Origin: Seiridium cupressi
Taxonomy: Eukaryota > Ascomycota > Sordariomycetes > Amphisphaeriales > Sporocadaceae
Direction of reading: 5' to 3'
NCBI GenBank assembly: GCA_036674765.1
Contig: JARVKI010000059.1
Coordinates: 208,932-272,931, forward strand
DNA length: 64,000 nt
A program made the position numbers and the translations under genes. The notes under the pieces are model-generated. The model had not been told where the DNA came from. It saw only the letters and a program-made list of their open reading frames with translations, and made no database searches. Positions 11,365 through 23,535 of the stretch are shown one piece after another (the first letter of the stretch is position 1; every line of letters starts with the position of its first letter).

Positions 11365-11882
11365 ACCATTACTTCGCAATAAAGCTCATCTTAACTGGTA
11401 ATGACATGGTCAAATCCACGTTATATACCACAGCTGTGAAGAACCCGATCATCCATCCTTGTCACCCTTTTTCTTGCCTCTGTCTCACCCAAAATAGGTG
11501 TCATCTCACTACCGGCATACGTCGGAATGCAAAGATGCGGAAGGCCAAAGCGGATAGCGATTGCTTTGCACGAGCCCGTAATGCTTCCTCCACCAATGGA
11601 GACGATACCGTCTACTATTTTTTTTTTTTTTTTTTTTGCCACTAATAGAACTCTCTGAGTTGTACCGGTGGGCGTGTGCATGACGTCCTCACTAAATATG
11701 GCTTTTCCAACATCCTCGATGATATCCTTCACGCGCTTGGGCTCTGCAACCTGTTCGGGGTTCGACATGGTCATGGCCGCCTTAACTCCAAGCTTCTTCA
11801 GGACCGTAGCAGCCTGATTGAGCGTTTCGCACCCGAATAGAACACGACACGGGGCTCCAATATATTCATAAGTCTCTGTCAT
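11365..11882 (-). pseudogene. Maleylacetate reductase (iron-type alcohol dehydrogenase family), truncated
   Basis: N-terminal half of a maleylacetate reductase, the NADH-dependent last step of hydroxyquinol/resorcinol and chlorophenol breakdown to 3-oxoadipate. The start reads YEYIGAPCRVLFG, followed by VMHTPTGTTQRVLLVA, the nucleotide-binding IVDGIVSIGGGSITG, KAIAIRFGLPHLCIPTYAGS, EMTPILGETEA and TRMDDRVL. A frame change after this exposes VYNVDLTMSLPVKMSFIA, again family sequence, before a stop. The rest (normally about 350 residues, with the metal-binding part) is absent. A run of 20 T on the plus strand (11618-11637) encodes the extra Lys run before IVDGIVS. The CIPT-TYAGS motif has lost one Thr. 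Non-functional. Confidence 0.82.
11618..11637. repeat. 20-nt poly(T) tract inside the maleylacetate reductase relic
   Basis: Uninterrupted run of T on the plus strand, reading as a Lys run in the relic. Its position corresponds to a naturally Lys/Glu-rich helix in the family, so slippage expansion of a short A-tract is the simplest origin. Confidence 0.85.
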
Positions 11883-12316
11883 TGTGATAAGAGATTCTAA
11901 TCGTTGAAGCGGGAAGAATCATATCTGGGACGGCACAAATGCTTTTTCATTTTAGCATTCTGCGGTTTAGGCACGCTCGGCGACTCCAACAGTTTGCAGA
12001 TCTACCCCAGGGCCTCGCGCAATGTTGCGCAGCGTTTAGTGAGGCTTGACTATCTCCCGTACCCCACTTGTTACAGCTCTACGGTAGTATAGAGGGGAAG
12101 GGTGGGGCTGGTGGGAGAATGGGAAACATGATGCCGAAACGCGCTTCGCTTGTAACTGGTGCATCACTTGTCCTGGGCGGAATTTTAATCTCGGGCCACA
12201 CGGTCTGAAGCTTGAGATGAAGGCAGAACCTGGCAGGGCTCCTTCCAAATAAAAAAAAACCAGTACCGTCCCCACTACTCCAGAGGGAGGCATGTTCGGT
12301 GGTTCGGCAATCGGTT

Positions 12317-15300
12317 TCATGAATCGAAGTGGTTCCGATTCGCTTGGTTGGCCCGTTCGTACGCTGAGGCTAGCTCTTCAAGCACAGCACCCATCCTTGG
12401 CGTAATTCCCCACACCCATACCTTTGTGTTCAAAAAAGTAATTAGCATGCAGGAAAGAAGGTTGTCATCCGCCCCCATGGGGTAGTATCTACTGGGATGC
12501 ACACTGCAACTCACATCTTGTAAAAACCAAGCCCAAGTCCGGGCGATTCCCGCCGCTAATGAGTTTCTGTCTTCCATGTCATAGTCGGCTTCCGTCAGAA
12601 GATCTCGTATCTGCATTAACAATGCTTGCTCATCGGCACTTGGTCCTATGTTGTGGAGGGCATCTATCTCGACCAAATGAGCCCACTTGGTAACGAAAAG
12701 CGCTAAAATCATCGTCATCATGAGTCAGCAAATAACGCCATAGAGAACGGGCAAAGCACAACATCAAAAAAAGATAGAGACGACAGGGTATTGACAATCG
12801 ATGGGGACGAGGCTAGGCGAAAGAGACACACAGAACTCCTATAATTAAAGTGAGGGAGGGGAAATAATTGGCCAGGACACATGTGTAAGGGGGTAGTCCT
12901 TACCACAATCCCACGCGGCAATCGCATGGATGATGCCCCAGCGGAACGCTGCGGTTTTTCGTACGAGCATATGCCCCATCTTGACTGATGCGCGGATGCC
13001 CTCGAGAGATTCATGAACCGCTTGTAGCATATACGGACTTCGCTCCTGCTTTGCGTATACGTACATGAGGATAGATCGGTCAAGGCCGACTCGGTCGCTG
13101 GCGACGAGGTTTAGCCGCTCGAATCCGGTGGTAGCCCTAATGAGTCTTGTGCTCGCGATCCGGAAGGCTGCCCGGCAGTTTGATGCTAGCGATGTTTCCG
13201 TTTTGTCGAAAGCCCCACCCCTCTCGTCAGACCGACTCCTAGTCATGAACTCACGGCATCTGCTCAGTGCACTCAGCGTTGAGTCAAGCAGCGCGGATGC
13301 AAGGGTGTGCTCGGCCCGTAGCGGCGGCATCATCCCTAGGTCATAGCCCGCAAATGTGCATGCGACTTCTGCCACCTGGGAGACCTGAACAACAATGGCA
13401 TGCATAACATAGAGGGCCGTAAACCCAGAGATCCGGTAGGGCGCACGTCTGTATTTGCGCATTTGATCCCGTAGAACGTCGTCAAGGACATCCTTGATCG
13501 TCAACCCCTCGATGATAGTGTGTTTGGGGCTCAACTTTCCCCACTCTTCTGCCGAACTGGCGTTCCATAAGGTCTCATCATGAATGACCTCGAGCTCAAG
13601 GTCTTGCCTCTGGCTGAAGACTGGGTTGACCCCGTATAAAACCATCTTAAAGGTGCTCAGCGCGTAGATCCCACCAAGCAGCCTCTTCCAGGATTCTCGC
13701 TTTATCCAATCCATCCACGTCAGGGCGAGAGCCTTGGAATTGTCCTTACTGATTAGAGTTCGTGTTTTGGTATAAACCTGTTTCCCGCGGTGATTAGCAC
13801 TGTTCTAGCACGTTCAGCAGTAACTGCGACGCCCAAGGAGCGAGCGCACTGCTGATATATTGTTAAAGCGACCCTTACCAGCGTGAGAAAACCATTCTCG
13901 CTCATGGAAGCAGGTAGTAAACCCTCATCACCTCTAAGAGTGGCGTAGAGTGCTAGCAAAAGTCTGGTCTGAGCACTCCACAACGCACATCCCACAAACA
14001 AGTCGCTGGGTGGGGTTTGGTCACTATATGTCAGTGTCAGCGAAATGATAACTTATGACAGTATGTATAGCTGCCGCGTTAGGCCATGGCGAGACTTTTC
14101 AATGCCGACGTACATCGATTGCATTGATCCTATCGCTAGATCATAGAGAAATTGTGATCGCCGCCGATCTAGACGATAGAGGGCACCGATGCTGCACAGG
14201 GTGAGTATCAAAGGACTCGCAGCGGTGCTAAGATCGAGAGTTGGCAAGTGAATAATGGGTAAATGTGGGTGAAAGCACTCGACATAACTCGCAAGGAAGC
14301 CATCACATATCTTGGCTGATGGCAGCTCCTCTGCCGTTAGAGGGCGCCGAAGACGATCCGCGAGGCTTTTGCGGAGCAGGCAGTGTACAGTGTCGTCAAT
14401 TAGGAGGGATTGCGGAGACGGCGCGCTTTCTTCATAGAAAATCGGCAAATTCTGAAGCAGATCTCCGCCTGCCAGGCCAATATGACTACCATTATTGTCG
14501 GAGCCACTCCTCCCAATATCTGGACAAACCCTTCCTGCCGTATCCTTAAGTAAGGGAAACCTAATGTCATCGGAAGGCGAGCAGTGGGTGTCATTTGTAG
14601 CATCTGGGGCCTCAAGGACGGGGCGATCGATCGTTGTATCAACTCGCGTGTCTGACAGGAAGTCAAAAGGAAATTCAAAATCGAGCTGGGATACCATATT
14701 CGACTGGGAAACTTCCATTAAAGTATTCTCAAGTTGAGGATCGGAAGGGGGCGAAGGTATGTTGTGATCATAAGGGCCCAAGTGCAGGTGATGCTGTTGC
14801 TGGGCTCTTTGCCTTCGCCTCCCAGCAGACGTCTCCTGTATCGGCTGGGTATGAAGATCGCCGGTCAAGAATTGACTAGCATCGTACGTGTCAAAATTAT
14901 CTGTCAAGTCTGTGAACATCTCGAGATTCATTGGGTGCCGTGAGTCACCGTTGGTCGCGGAGAGTTGCGGCAACGACGACACCGTGGTCTTCTCCTGTTC
15001 TCCATGTCGTTGATGTCGTGAAATATCGGCCGTATCCCCATTCTCCAAGACCGGACTGAGCATATACCGCGCAGCTATTGCGGGTCTTGATGCCCCAGGG
15101 TCTCTGCCAGAATCACGGCTGCGCCTTGGAGAGGATTGGAAACCAAGAGGTGCGTCTCGATTTGGATTCTGGTCCGAATCATGATGCCCGTCGTTTTGAA
15201 TACTTGAAGGCGTGGCGCTAGCAGTATCTGCCTCAGATGGACTGTAGTTTTCCGGCGCGAAAGTGTTCGTGTGGATGACACGCTCGTGGCGCGTCAGGAG

Positions 15301-15803
15301 ATCCCTTTGCACGTTGGTTGCATTAGCTGATTTTGAAGGTGTATACAAGGTCCGTTTTAGTGCTAGAAGCATGTGTGTATCATGGCTAGGCCTAGTCTGG
15401 ACTTCCTGCACTAGAGCCCAACAGTATCAACAATCGCTTGGGAGTAGATACAAGGGCAAGAAACAAAGAGCCAGGAAGGGGAAAACAAGTGGTAGTTTAA
15501 GAATCACATCGGGAGAGGGAAATGAAGGACATGCCCTGTTAACATGCGGTGTGGATGGCATGCAACCGGTGAAACCAGAAAGAAAGTCGGACCTAAGACG
15601 TACTTTCTTGAATAAGCCTTGCTGCAACGGCGACATGAGTATGGCCTCTCTCGTGTGTGCGTGCGCTCATGGCGCACACAATGCTCGTTGCGCTTGAAGG
15701 TCTTCGGGCATCGACTGCATCTGTACTGCCGCAGGGCCTGCCGGGTTCGCTTTGTTGCGGGTTCTGTTCGAACTGTCACGCTCGCACACTCCGTCTCTGT
15801 CAT
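12317..15803 (-). CDS. C2H2 zinc-finger transcription factor with fungal middle-homology region
   Basis: Predicted nuclear regulator of 925 residues. Five exons inferred: 15803-15604, 15304-14114, 14005-13879, 13777-12904, 12702-12317; total 2,778 nt, divisible by three. Two adjacent C2H2 fingers sit at the N-terminus: C29-C32-H45-H49, and C57-C60-H73-H78, the second being completed only by splicing the 299-bp first intron (..YSRK to DLLTRHERVIH). A long polar region rich in Ser/Pro/Gln follows. The C-terminal half has the fungal regulator domain: LWSAQTRLLLALYATL, ENGFLTLVYTKTRTLIS, TWMDWIKRESWKRLLGGIYA, ETLWNASSAEEW and the final CALFVTKWAHLVE. This architecture matches ADR1-like regulators of alternative carbon use. 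Its place inside a catabolic block makes it a candidate local regulator, which is inference. Confidence 0.9.
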
Positions 15804-17130
15804 GGCCGTGTTGGTTGCTTTCGGACGCCGATAAAATCGACCACGCTCCAGAAATAGACCGCAGTTCGAGTGGTGTTAAAAGGGTAGTGAGTAGTCGGCT
15901 CGCGAGGATAGAGGATAGCGGGGAATGTGTGCCGGGGCAAAGGAGTCGCATGGGTCGTGGGAGAGACACCAACAAGGACGAGCAAGTGGGGCCAGGGTAG
16001 CTAGGAGAGGCGAGAAAACAACCGTGAGGTGGAGGGCAGACAGATGGACGGACAGACAAATAGACAGGATGGACAGGCCAAGCCACACACTGAGAGAGGG
16101 AGTACAAGATCGAGACATCTGCCAAACCGCCTGAACACAATCGTGCATTTGGCTACACAATTTGTGAGAAAAAGACAGACGGCGAGCTCGGGTTTCTAAC
16201 CTCATTTAGTGGATACAGCATGAGCACGGCAGATCGAGAAACGCTGCAATTCTTCCGGGGTTATCATTGGTGACTCCCTGAAGGCTAGCCACTTAGTGTG
16301 ATTTTAAGCCGCGGGGATATGCAGGGATCTTAGTGGGGGAAGTACGCTAATTTGCTGCAGCTTCCCTCTCTGAATGATCAAGAATCTCGTTCCAAGGTGG
16401 TCGCCTGTCAGAATTCAAGTCGAGAAATTGGATCGATGATGATGATAAGTGAACTCGACCATTGTCAGGGTTCACCTGCATTCGTGTAAGAGTGCTCAAA
16501 ACTTACTAACTCATAAATTGGTTGTCATCTAGTGAACTGCTGCCACTGGTCAGTTGGTGCTTATCAATTCCGTAGTCAGCCTTGCAAGCATGCACGCTAA
16601 GCCACCGATCCGTAGACTACTTCTAGCCGGACTGGGGCTTTCGTCCCCCAGGGCGAAGAAGTTGAAACTAACCTGGCCCGGTCTTGCCCGCCAACGGGCA
16701 AGGCGGGAATTTGACGGACATGTTATCAACGAAAGCCTCTCGGGCAGGTTGAGTGCGGTAGGAGTGAGAGGTCGGAGGGAGATGCAAGTTTGTCTACCGC
16801 AGCCAAGAGAGGAGCCAAGAGCTGATGCCAAGCCTCGAGGGGTAGTAAGTCGATTGCGATGATCCCCCGCGTGGTCGATCTGCTAAACAAAGGCGGAAAG
16901 GTGTAACTTGTTAGACAAGTGGGCATTAACGATGAGGATCTGGAATGTTTGACGGTCAGCTCCATATCCAAAGGTTTCAGAGACTCAGAGTGTCTACTAC
17001 AAGATCTCGGCTTCTTTGATTTACTGCAAGTGCGACGGGGCTGGTAGAGAAGAGCAGAAGAATCTACAAATTCAGGGTGTACTGGTTTTCTATGAATACT
17101 GCCCGGTGAGCGTCAAGGCTATGGTGAAGG
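15804..17130. other. Upstream region of the C2H2 regulator; no supported gene
   Basis: Several 60 to 110-codon frames on both strands overlap each other here and none shows a domain. It must contain the regulator's promoter. A short purine-rich GGACAGAC/GATGGACAG stretch lies near 16040-16075. Confidence 0.45.
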
Positions 17131-17696
17131 TCAACCGGCTTGTGACTTCTCAGATAGTTCGCGGACGTGCTCTCCTCCCGCGACAATCTCATCGATGACC
17201 TTTGAGGTTACCTTCATAGCTTCTACACCCGCGGGCACACCGCAATATACTGCGGCTTGTAAAACTGCTTCTCGTATTTCGAGTTCGGTCAGGCCGTTAT
17301 TGATAGCGCCGCGGGTATGAACGGCGAGCTCTGGCCAGCTCTTCAGGGCAATGAGCATTCCAATGTCTGCAGGAAGAAAGTTGGTTTCCACTGATCTAGA
17401 GACAGATCGGGTAGGCACGCACTGAGAAGGCTTCGCTGTTTTCGTTCAAGTCCTGGCCGGGACCAGACGTCGCCCCAACACCATCCAGACATGTATGATT
17501 AACATATGCACGACTATTGGTAGATACTTGGGGGCCCAAACCTGGTCACAAGCTGTTGGCCAGGATATGTAAACTCGGAGGAGCCGTTAGCTAGCGCTTG
17601 AGTAACATATGCTTCGCCAACAACCTCCTTTCTGTTCTTCAAGCCAATTTCGAATGACTTTCTGTGCAGTTCATCGATGCTGTGATCTGACGCCAT
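17131..17696 (-). CDS. Carboxymuconolactone decarboxylase-family protein, possibly splice-defective
   Basis: The AhpD/CMD fold covers 4-carboxymuconolactone decarboxylases (protocatechuate branch of the 3-oxoadipate pathway) and related alkylhydroperoxidases. Start at 17696 (AACCATGGC) gives [20 protein letters not shown] and [15 protein letters not shown] middle block reads [21 protein letters not shown] 56-bp intron (17367-17422, GTGCGT..CAG) then joins it to [20 protein letters not shown] and [20 protein letters not shown] with YCGVPAG, the family core. Between the first and middle blocks an intron is expected, but no AG acceptor precedes the middle block and an in-frame TAA lies just upstream. 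An internal ATG (17492-17490) directly before GWCWGDVW could be a shortened start. So the C-terminal domain is clear, but expression of the full protein is doubtful. Confidence 0.72.
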
Positions 17697-18636
17697 GGTT
17701 GAAAGCTCTAGACAAGATGGAGAACACAAGTCGATCGTTCGACCGCAATGTTAGGTCACAGGAAGGTGGTTCCTTGATGTGAGTGAGGGTTTTTAAAACA
17801 ATTGATAGCGGAGTGAAAGACGTTATAAATGACCGTTTTATGTTCCACGATTCCTCCGATCTTGGGTCACGGGCCACAGCGCATATATGTGCATGCTTAA
17901 CTCCATGGCAAGCATGCAGACTGAGAAAGCCCTGCGCATAGTTTCAGCATTCCTGTCAGTCTTAGCGCATGAGCATACCAATCTAGGCATATGCTGATGC
18001 CTGATGCGTGCCCCAACACCGTTTCTGTTATGTGGAGTGGTGGGATAGCGGGGCAGCGGGGACCGTATTGTTGCATGTAGACACAGCCATTGTGCGACCT
18101 TAGCGCCGCAAACCCTTGGCATCCATGATGATAGATGTTGGATATTTACGATCAAGGCCTCCACTTATAAGTACTCCTAAGGTACAAATCTACAACCGGT
18201 ACAACCCCGGCTACTTTTTTCATTCCAACAATAGACTCTCCATCTGCATGAGCCACCACGAACCAAAGAGACTGGTGCGGGGCTATTGGGAAGCAAGCAT
18301 CTGAGCAGTAACATCATTACCACCTAATGCAAAGTCACTTTGGTGTAACAGCCACGGCACCTTAACCAAGACCAGTGTGAGCAGAAAAGCTGTGTACCGT
18401 TTCGTCATCTGCTTGCTTGCACACGTTCGTCTTCGCAATAAAAAATGTTCATCTATAGAACTTGAAGAATGTACCTGCGGCTTTATTGAACCACGGGGTA
18501 GAATAGACAAGATAACAACATATGAATGTCTTGTATGAGAATGGTAAGCACAATGGTTTCTGCCCTTCGAAGCCTTTTCGCTATATGATGATAATATTTC
18601 AAAAGGGTGGCGAAAAAGTATCAATTACTTGTTATT
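17697..18636. other. Intergenic, no supported gene
   Basis: Upstream region of the CMD-like gene and 3' flank of the P450 gene. No frame with family similarity; nothing else supported. Confidence 0.45.
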
Positions 18637-20542
18637 CTATAAAATCACCCCATCCTCGTTGACGTGGACGTTACCCAATGTGAACCCAGCCACTCTTGCT
18701 TGGTCCCATGTCTGTATTAGTGTCTGAGCTCTTTGCTCATTCACTGGAACAAACCTAGCTCGATACTGCTTCGGCAATGTGTTTGCACCATCCTCGTAAG
18801 CAGCATCTGAGATATCCACAAACTCTTCGTTACCATCCACATCGAGTGGTGCCTTGATCTCGAATAGCCACAATATGCTGGCAAGCGTGATGAAAAGACT
18901 GTTCTCAGCCAGATGCATCCCCGGGCAGATTCTCCGACCCGCACCAAAGTCGAAATGATCTCGTCCCTCTGCGTCTCCTGAAGCAGCGTATGCACCAGCC
19001 TTCAACGGGTGACCCAAATATCTTGAGGGAATAAAGTCTTCGGGATTTTCCCATCTCCTGGCGTCGTAGTGGATTGTATACTGACAGAGAGTGACAACAG
19101 TGTCTTTGGGGATGACGTAGTTCTTATAGGTAATATCTGCAGTGGTGTAGTGAGGAGAGCCAATCGTGGTTACAGGGCGGATACGTAGGACTTCCTTCAC
19201 CATGGCTCGAATGTATGGGAGTGCATCTTCGTCACCAAAGTTTGGGACCCTGTTGTCTCCGACCTGTGAAGCAAGCTCTTGGCGTGCAAGAACTTGTGCG
19301 TCTGGGAACCTGATCAAATACTTGATAGCAGAATTGAGTGCAGAAGAGGTAGTCTCAGAACCGGCTTCGATCATCGCTGGAGGCCAAGTAAGCTATCTTC
19401 TCGAGTAGATGGGAGAAGGAAAAATGAACTAAAACTTACTGCCGGCAACAAAGGCTGCCTGTTCCTCGCTTATGCCTTGCTTCTGAAAGTCGCTCTCTCT
19501 GAATTGCTTTCCAAAACATTCCGGAGCCAGCCCTGCATCTGCTTGTGACTGTAGCGTGTTCCAATATTTCATCCAGATGTCTCGTTGTCGTGCATATAAT
19601 TTCAACGCCGAACCTCTCCACCATTGCATATACACTGGAAGATTGGCTAGCCAAGGAATTAACTCTGCAATATACGCCCCGGGTGAAGCACTCTCTGAGA
19701 ACTCCTTCATGAGACCGTAGATCTCGCGCACATCTTCGCAGTCCTAGAAGCACAATCCACGTCAGAACGCTTGGATCATTTTGATCTATTATGCGACGCA
19801 TACAGTAAAATGGCATGGCAAAGAATCGACCAGAACCTACCCATACAGGAACCCTTCGCCCGTAAGTACTTGTCATCACTATGGATGTCGTGTAACGGCG
19901 AACATGTTGGTAGAAGCTCTCCTGATCTTCGTTATTAGTAAGGATATCGAAAAGCAGCTGTTTGGTCTCGAACTCCTGGCTTGGCTTGAAAACCTCTGAT
20001 GCTTTAGGGGTGAGGAGCTTGTGGACCATTGCACGTAGTTTTCGCCACCTGGGAGTGCTAATGGTAGGCGCAAAAAAAAAAAGTCAGCCGGGCCATTATT
20101 TATCAAATTGACATTAAATTGCAGAGAATTTAAACATTCTCATTGGGCGTGGACTATCTACTCACTAAGTCATGAGCAGAAATCTCTGACCGCCAGAGAT
20201 TAGATCAGAAACGACTGGCATACCCGGACGGCCAGAAGTAGCGGCGGATTGCCTATCGAGAATATCCCGGACGGCTTCGGGGGTGTTGAGAAAGACCCAG
20301 TTCTGCAAGCCGATTTGAATTTTGAACAACTCGCCATACTGTGCGGACCACTCCAAGTATTTTCGCTGGGGGTATCTACCCAGTTGATGAGTATTGCCTA
20401 TCAATGGCAAGCCTTTAGGGCCAGGTATTGTCTTGAGACCGTCACTCTGCCTCGTGAGGAAGACGGCAAGGAGAAGTATTGCAGCAAGAGTCAGCAGGAT
20501 CGTCTTCGGATCTATCATGTTGAGGTGTATGTTGCTGGCCAT
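18637..20542 (-). CDS. Cytochrome P450 monooxygenase
   Basis: Microsomal heme-thiolate monooxygenase of about 545 residues. Four exons inferred: 20542-20166, 20057-19841, 19743-19440, 19376-18637 (1,638 nt). An N-terminal membrane anchor (TILLTLAAILLLAVFLT) is followed by the hinge TIPGPKGLPLIGNTHQLG. The first splice yields MTYTPRWRKLRAMVHKLLTP (C-helix WxxxR). The I-helix oxygen-binding motif is AGSETTS (about residues 304-310), the K-helix ExxR is E361-R364, and the heme loop FDFGAGRRICPG has the ligand Cys at about 450. All catalytic landmarks are present and no frame break is seen. The donor of intron 2 could instead lie 6 nt upstream, removing Val-Trp. Fungal P450 of this type often hydroxylate aromatic or polyketide compounds; substrate unknown. 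Confidence 0.92.
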
Positions 20543-21048
20543 CTGAAAAGAGTATTCCGATTGATCGCCAGTTCAACTTTGTAAATGGCAAAGGGGTGAT
20601 AGGGGTTGACAGAAATCAAGGGTAATTAAAGGCTCTTGAGCTTTCTTTCCCCGTAAGTTTGATTTGGCCATAAAACTAGGGCCTGGCGCCGGTTCCGTTG
20701 GATTGTGGGGAAGTGGCACTTGAGGGACTTTGCGGGGTAGAGAAAGAAACTCCATTGTTTGGTACATGATTAGCGCGCCAACTATTGCACCCCACTCGTG
20801 ACCCCATGATGGGGGAACACGAGGTTGAGTTATGGGGGTTGAACTATCAAGCATGAGGAAACACCAGATGCAGACGCAATGATTTATTTGGAACGTCTGG
20901 ACGCATGAGAAGTGCCTAGCACAAATGGGTTGTTGCTATTTGGGATGATGCTATACGGGTCATATTATAGTTTGCTCTAAACGACATGTCCACGAAATAC
21001 TCTCCCAGTTACTAACGGGATGGCTGGGGAGAGACTTCTTTAATCTGT
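20543..21048. other. P450 upstream region
   Basis: About 500 bp between the P450 start and the end of the next minus-strand gene. It holds the P450 promoter. A 93-codon minus-strand frame (20573-20854) has no family landmark. Confidence 0.45.
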
Positions 21049-22045
21049 CTACAAGGTGACATAGGAGACCGTAGGTGTGTCATCTGACAAGTCCCCAAAA
21101 GCGCTCCAATGTGTCCAGACCTTCTCTTTTCTTTCCGCCTCATCCGCTATTGCTATTGCCAGATCTGCGACGGAGATACCATGGAGTCTCCCATCGAACG
21201 ATTGACTGCTATCTGGACTTTGCGCGGGTTTGACGGGCAGCTCGTCAAAGATCACCTCATAGTGGCCGGTTCGCTTTCCCGGGCGATACAATGCGGACGG
21301 CGAAACAAAGGTCCATGGGAAAGACGTGTTGCCGTTGAAGAACATGTAGCTAGTACGACAAGCTGTGACAAACGTCAACGCTTTGTCACTCTGCAGGACC
21401 GCCTTCTCGTAGTCCTGAATGACTTGGAGAGTGGCGCCATCTTGGTGGCCTGCCAGGAGCTGTAGTCGTGCGTTGCGATAGTTGCGTAGAGCAGAACCTA
21501 AGGATCCTAGTCGTTCCTCCATATACGTTACGTGAGCCTCGCTGTCCGCAATGCCTCTGCGATAAGATAGCCACCATTCCTTACTTTCCGAGCAGGTTTT
21601 CAGCCGGTCTCCTGGCAGATTTAGTGACCCACAGCCGCCCACCATAATGAAGTAGCCCACTTTGGCCTCTTTGGCTGCAATGATGATCTTTCTTGTTAGC
21701 TCAATAAAAGGTTCTTCCTCGAAAGAGTCAGCTCTTTGTCCCTTTGAAGGCAGTAGCTCCATGCCTGCTCGGCTCCGTGTACGTACGGTACTGCAAGGCG
21801 GTCTCGCCCGACGAATGGGGTCCGTATTCATTAACGAGCACGTCAAGACCCGAAAAGGCCTCAATAAGTTTCTCGGTTGAGCAGCCCTCTATGTCGATAG
21901 GGTAAAGGCTATAATCATGGTGTTTTCCTAATTTTTCCGGATTTCGTGAGATGCCGCGCACTGCATGGCCACGGCTCAGTAATTCGATGGTCAAATAGGA
22001 TCCGCCGAAGCCAGCCGGGCCAATAACTCCTGTTTTCAGAGCCAT
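21049..22045 (-). CDS. NmrA-like NAD(P)-binding protein
   Basis: Predicted cytosolic Rossmann-fold reductase or redox sensor of the atypical short-chain dehydrogenase type, 313 residues. Two exons: 22045-21787 and 21731-21049 around a 55-bp intron (GTACGT..AAAGAG), total 942 nt. The N-terminus TGVIGPAGFGGSYLTIELLS carries the GxxGxxG dinucleotide loop, with the usual Thr of GATG replaced by Ala (GPAG). Next come SRGHAVRGISRNPEKLG, the NEYGPHSSGETALQY strand and, after the splice, ELTRKIIIAAKEAKVGYFIM with VGGCGSLNLPG. The second half is longer than in typical NmrA-like reductases, with an Asp/Glu/Arg-rich helical insertion near residues 140-190. It shares a 365-bp divergent promoter with the dehydrogenase gene at 22411. 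No catalytic Tyr-x-x-x-Lys is evident. Confidence 0.8.
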
Positions 22046-22410
22046 TGTGGAATCATAAACGAGAATATAGTAGCTCGTGTGGTTGAGCTCGTCTGTGGTG
22101 AAGATTAGTACAGGAGACAGACAATAATTGGGCAACATTCATAGCATAATTATAGTGGTGGGGTAGACTTCCCCCAAAAGCTTTCCGCCCCATCAAACGG
22201 GTATAATACACCCCCCTAAAGTAATTTACCGAACTGCGACAGAGGTGATGCGGGGTACCTAAATCATGGTTTCGTCGACCGCGGACTCATGCTTTCAGAC
22301 TCAACCTTATAAAGGTGTTTCCAAATTAGAGATTTGAAAAAGCCAAATTTGACCATTTGTACGAGGCCAAACACGTTTAGCCTGTATTGCACGACATACT
22401 CGACCTCAAG
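22046..22410. promoter_or_regulatory. Divergent promoter, NmrA-like gene / 3-hydroxyisobutyrate dehydrogenase-like gene
   Basis: Only 365 bp separates two divergent start codons, so the two genes probably share regulatory sequence. No specific binding site can be named. Confidence 0.55.
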
Positions 22411-23535
22411 ATGGAGCAGAACATTGGTTTTATCGGTATGATACTCTTTTTAATGTATAGCTTTCCTGTCCTATGCCGTCAACGAGAAGTAACCAGAATG
22501 CCTTGAACAGGTCTTGGGGCAATGGGCTTCGGGATGGCCATGAACGTGAGGAAGCGGATGGATTCCAGCGCGATCCTGTTTGTCAATGACGTCGATCGTA
22601 GCTCGTGCGAGCGTTTCGTTGCTGAATCCGGCCAGTTCGGTTCGGTGGTAATTACTGAGAGCGCTAAAGAGATGGCATCGCAAGCATTGACGATATTCTC
22701 TATCGTTCCCGCCGGGCAGCATGTCAAGAGCGTTTATCTTGATGGTGAAAAGGGTGTTCTCGCTGCAAGGTCATCGACTGCAACTACAGATAACCAGAAA
22801 AGACTCTACTTGGAGTGCAGTACAATCGACATTGCCACGGCAAAATTAGTAGGCGACACTTTATGGGAAAATGACATGGGCAGATACGTTGATTGTCCTG
22901 TCTCTGGAGGCGTCCCAGCAGCTGACCGCGGTGATCTATCTCTGATGATGGGTGTTGATGCTCGTCGGATATCCGAAGACCTTGCGCGGAGACTTACAAA
23001 GGTATCCAGCTATCTTGGAAACCCTGACAAAACCTTCTACTGCGGGAGTCTTGGTTCGGGCTTGGCAGCGAAGATATGCAACAACTACCTGTCATGCACT
23101 ATTCTGTTAGCCAACTCTGAGGCCATGGCAACTGGCCTGAAGCTCGGCCTTGATAAACATGTCTTACACCGGGTTATACAGTCATCGACCGGGCAGAACT
23201 TTATGGCGGACAACGTATGCCCTGTACCTGGGGTGGTGGATCATGCCCCTAGTAGCAACAATTACCGTTTGGGTTTCAAGGCACAAATGCTTGTCAAAGA
23301 CGTCCAGTTGGGTGTGGACGCTGCAAACAGTGTGGGTATTAAGCCTAGCATTGGAGAGGCCGCAATGGAAGTTTACAGGCAAGTTGCAACAGATGAGCGT
23401 TGTATAGTAAGTACTTCCTCCTGCGACGTCTGTATAGGATCAAAGGTCTCAGGTATAGCATACTAATACGCACCTGCTTTCCAGGATCGAGATGCCTCGG
23501 TGGTGTATAGATTTTTGGGAGGGCCCGAGGAGTAG
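22411..23535 (+). CDS. 3-hydroxyisobutyrate dehydrogenase-like beta-hydroxyacid dehydrogenase
   Basis: NAD(P)-dependent oxidation of a short 3-hydroxyacid (valine catabolism or a related acid), 323 residues. Exons 22411-22435, 22511-23406 and 23485-23535 (972 nt), introns of 75 and 78 bp; the second has a perfect TACTAATAC branch site. The first splice forms the dinucleotide motif GFIGLGAMGFGMAMN. Then come the substrate-binding DCPVSGGVPAADRGDLSLMM (about residues 155-175), and the catalytic-Lys segment GSLGSGLAAKICNNYLSC with Lys in the expected place. The C-terminal domain starts SEAMATGLKLGLD and ends VVYRFLGGPEE. Length and motif order are normal for the family, so the gene looks intact. 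Exact substrate unknown. Confidence 0.9.

Noticed and set aside
16550..16971. Overlapping 80-100 residue frames on both strands
   Set aside because: Mutually overlapping, no domain, located in the regulator's long upstream region.
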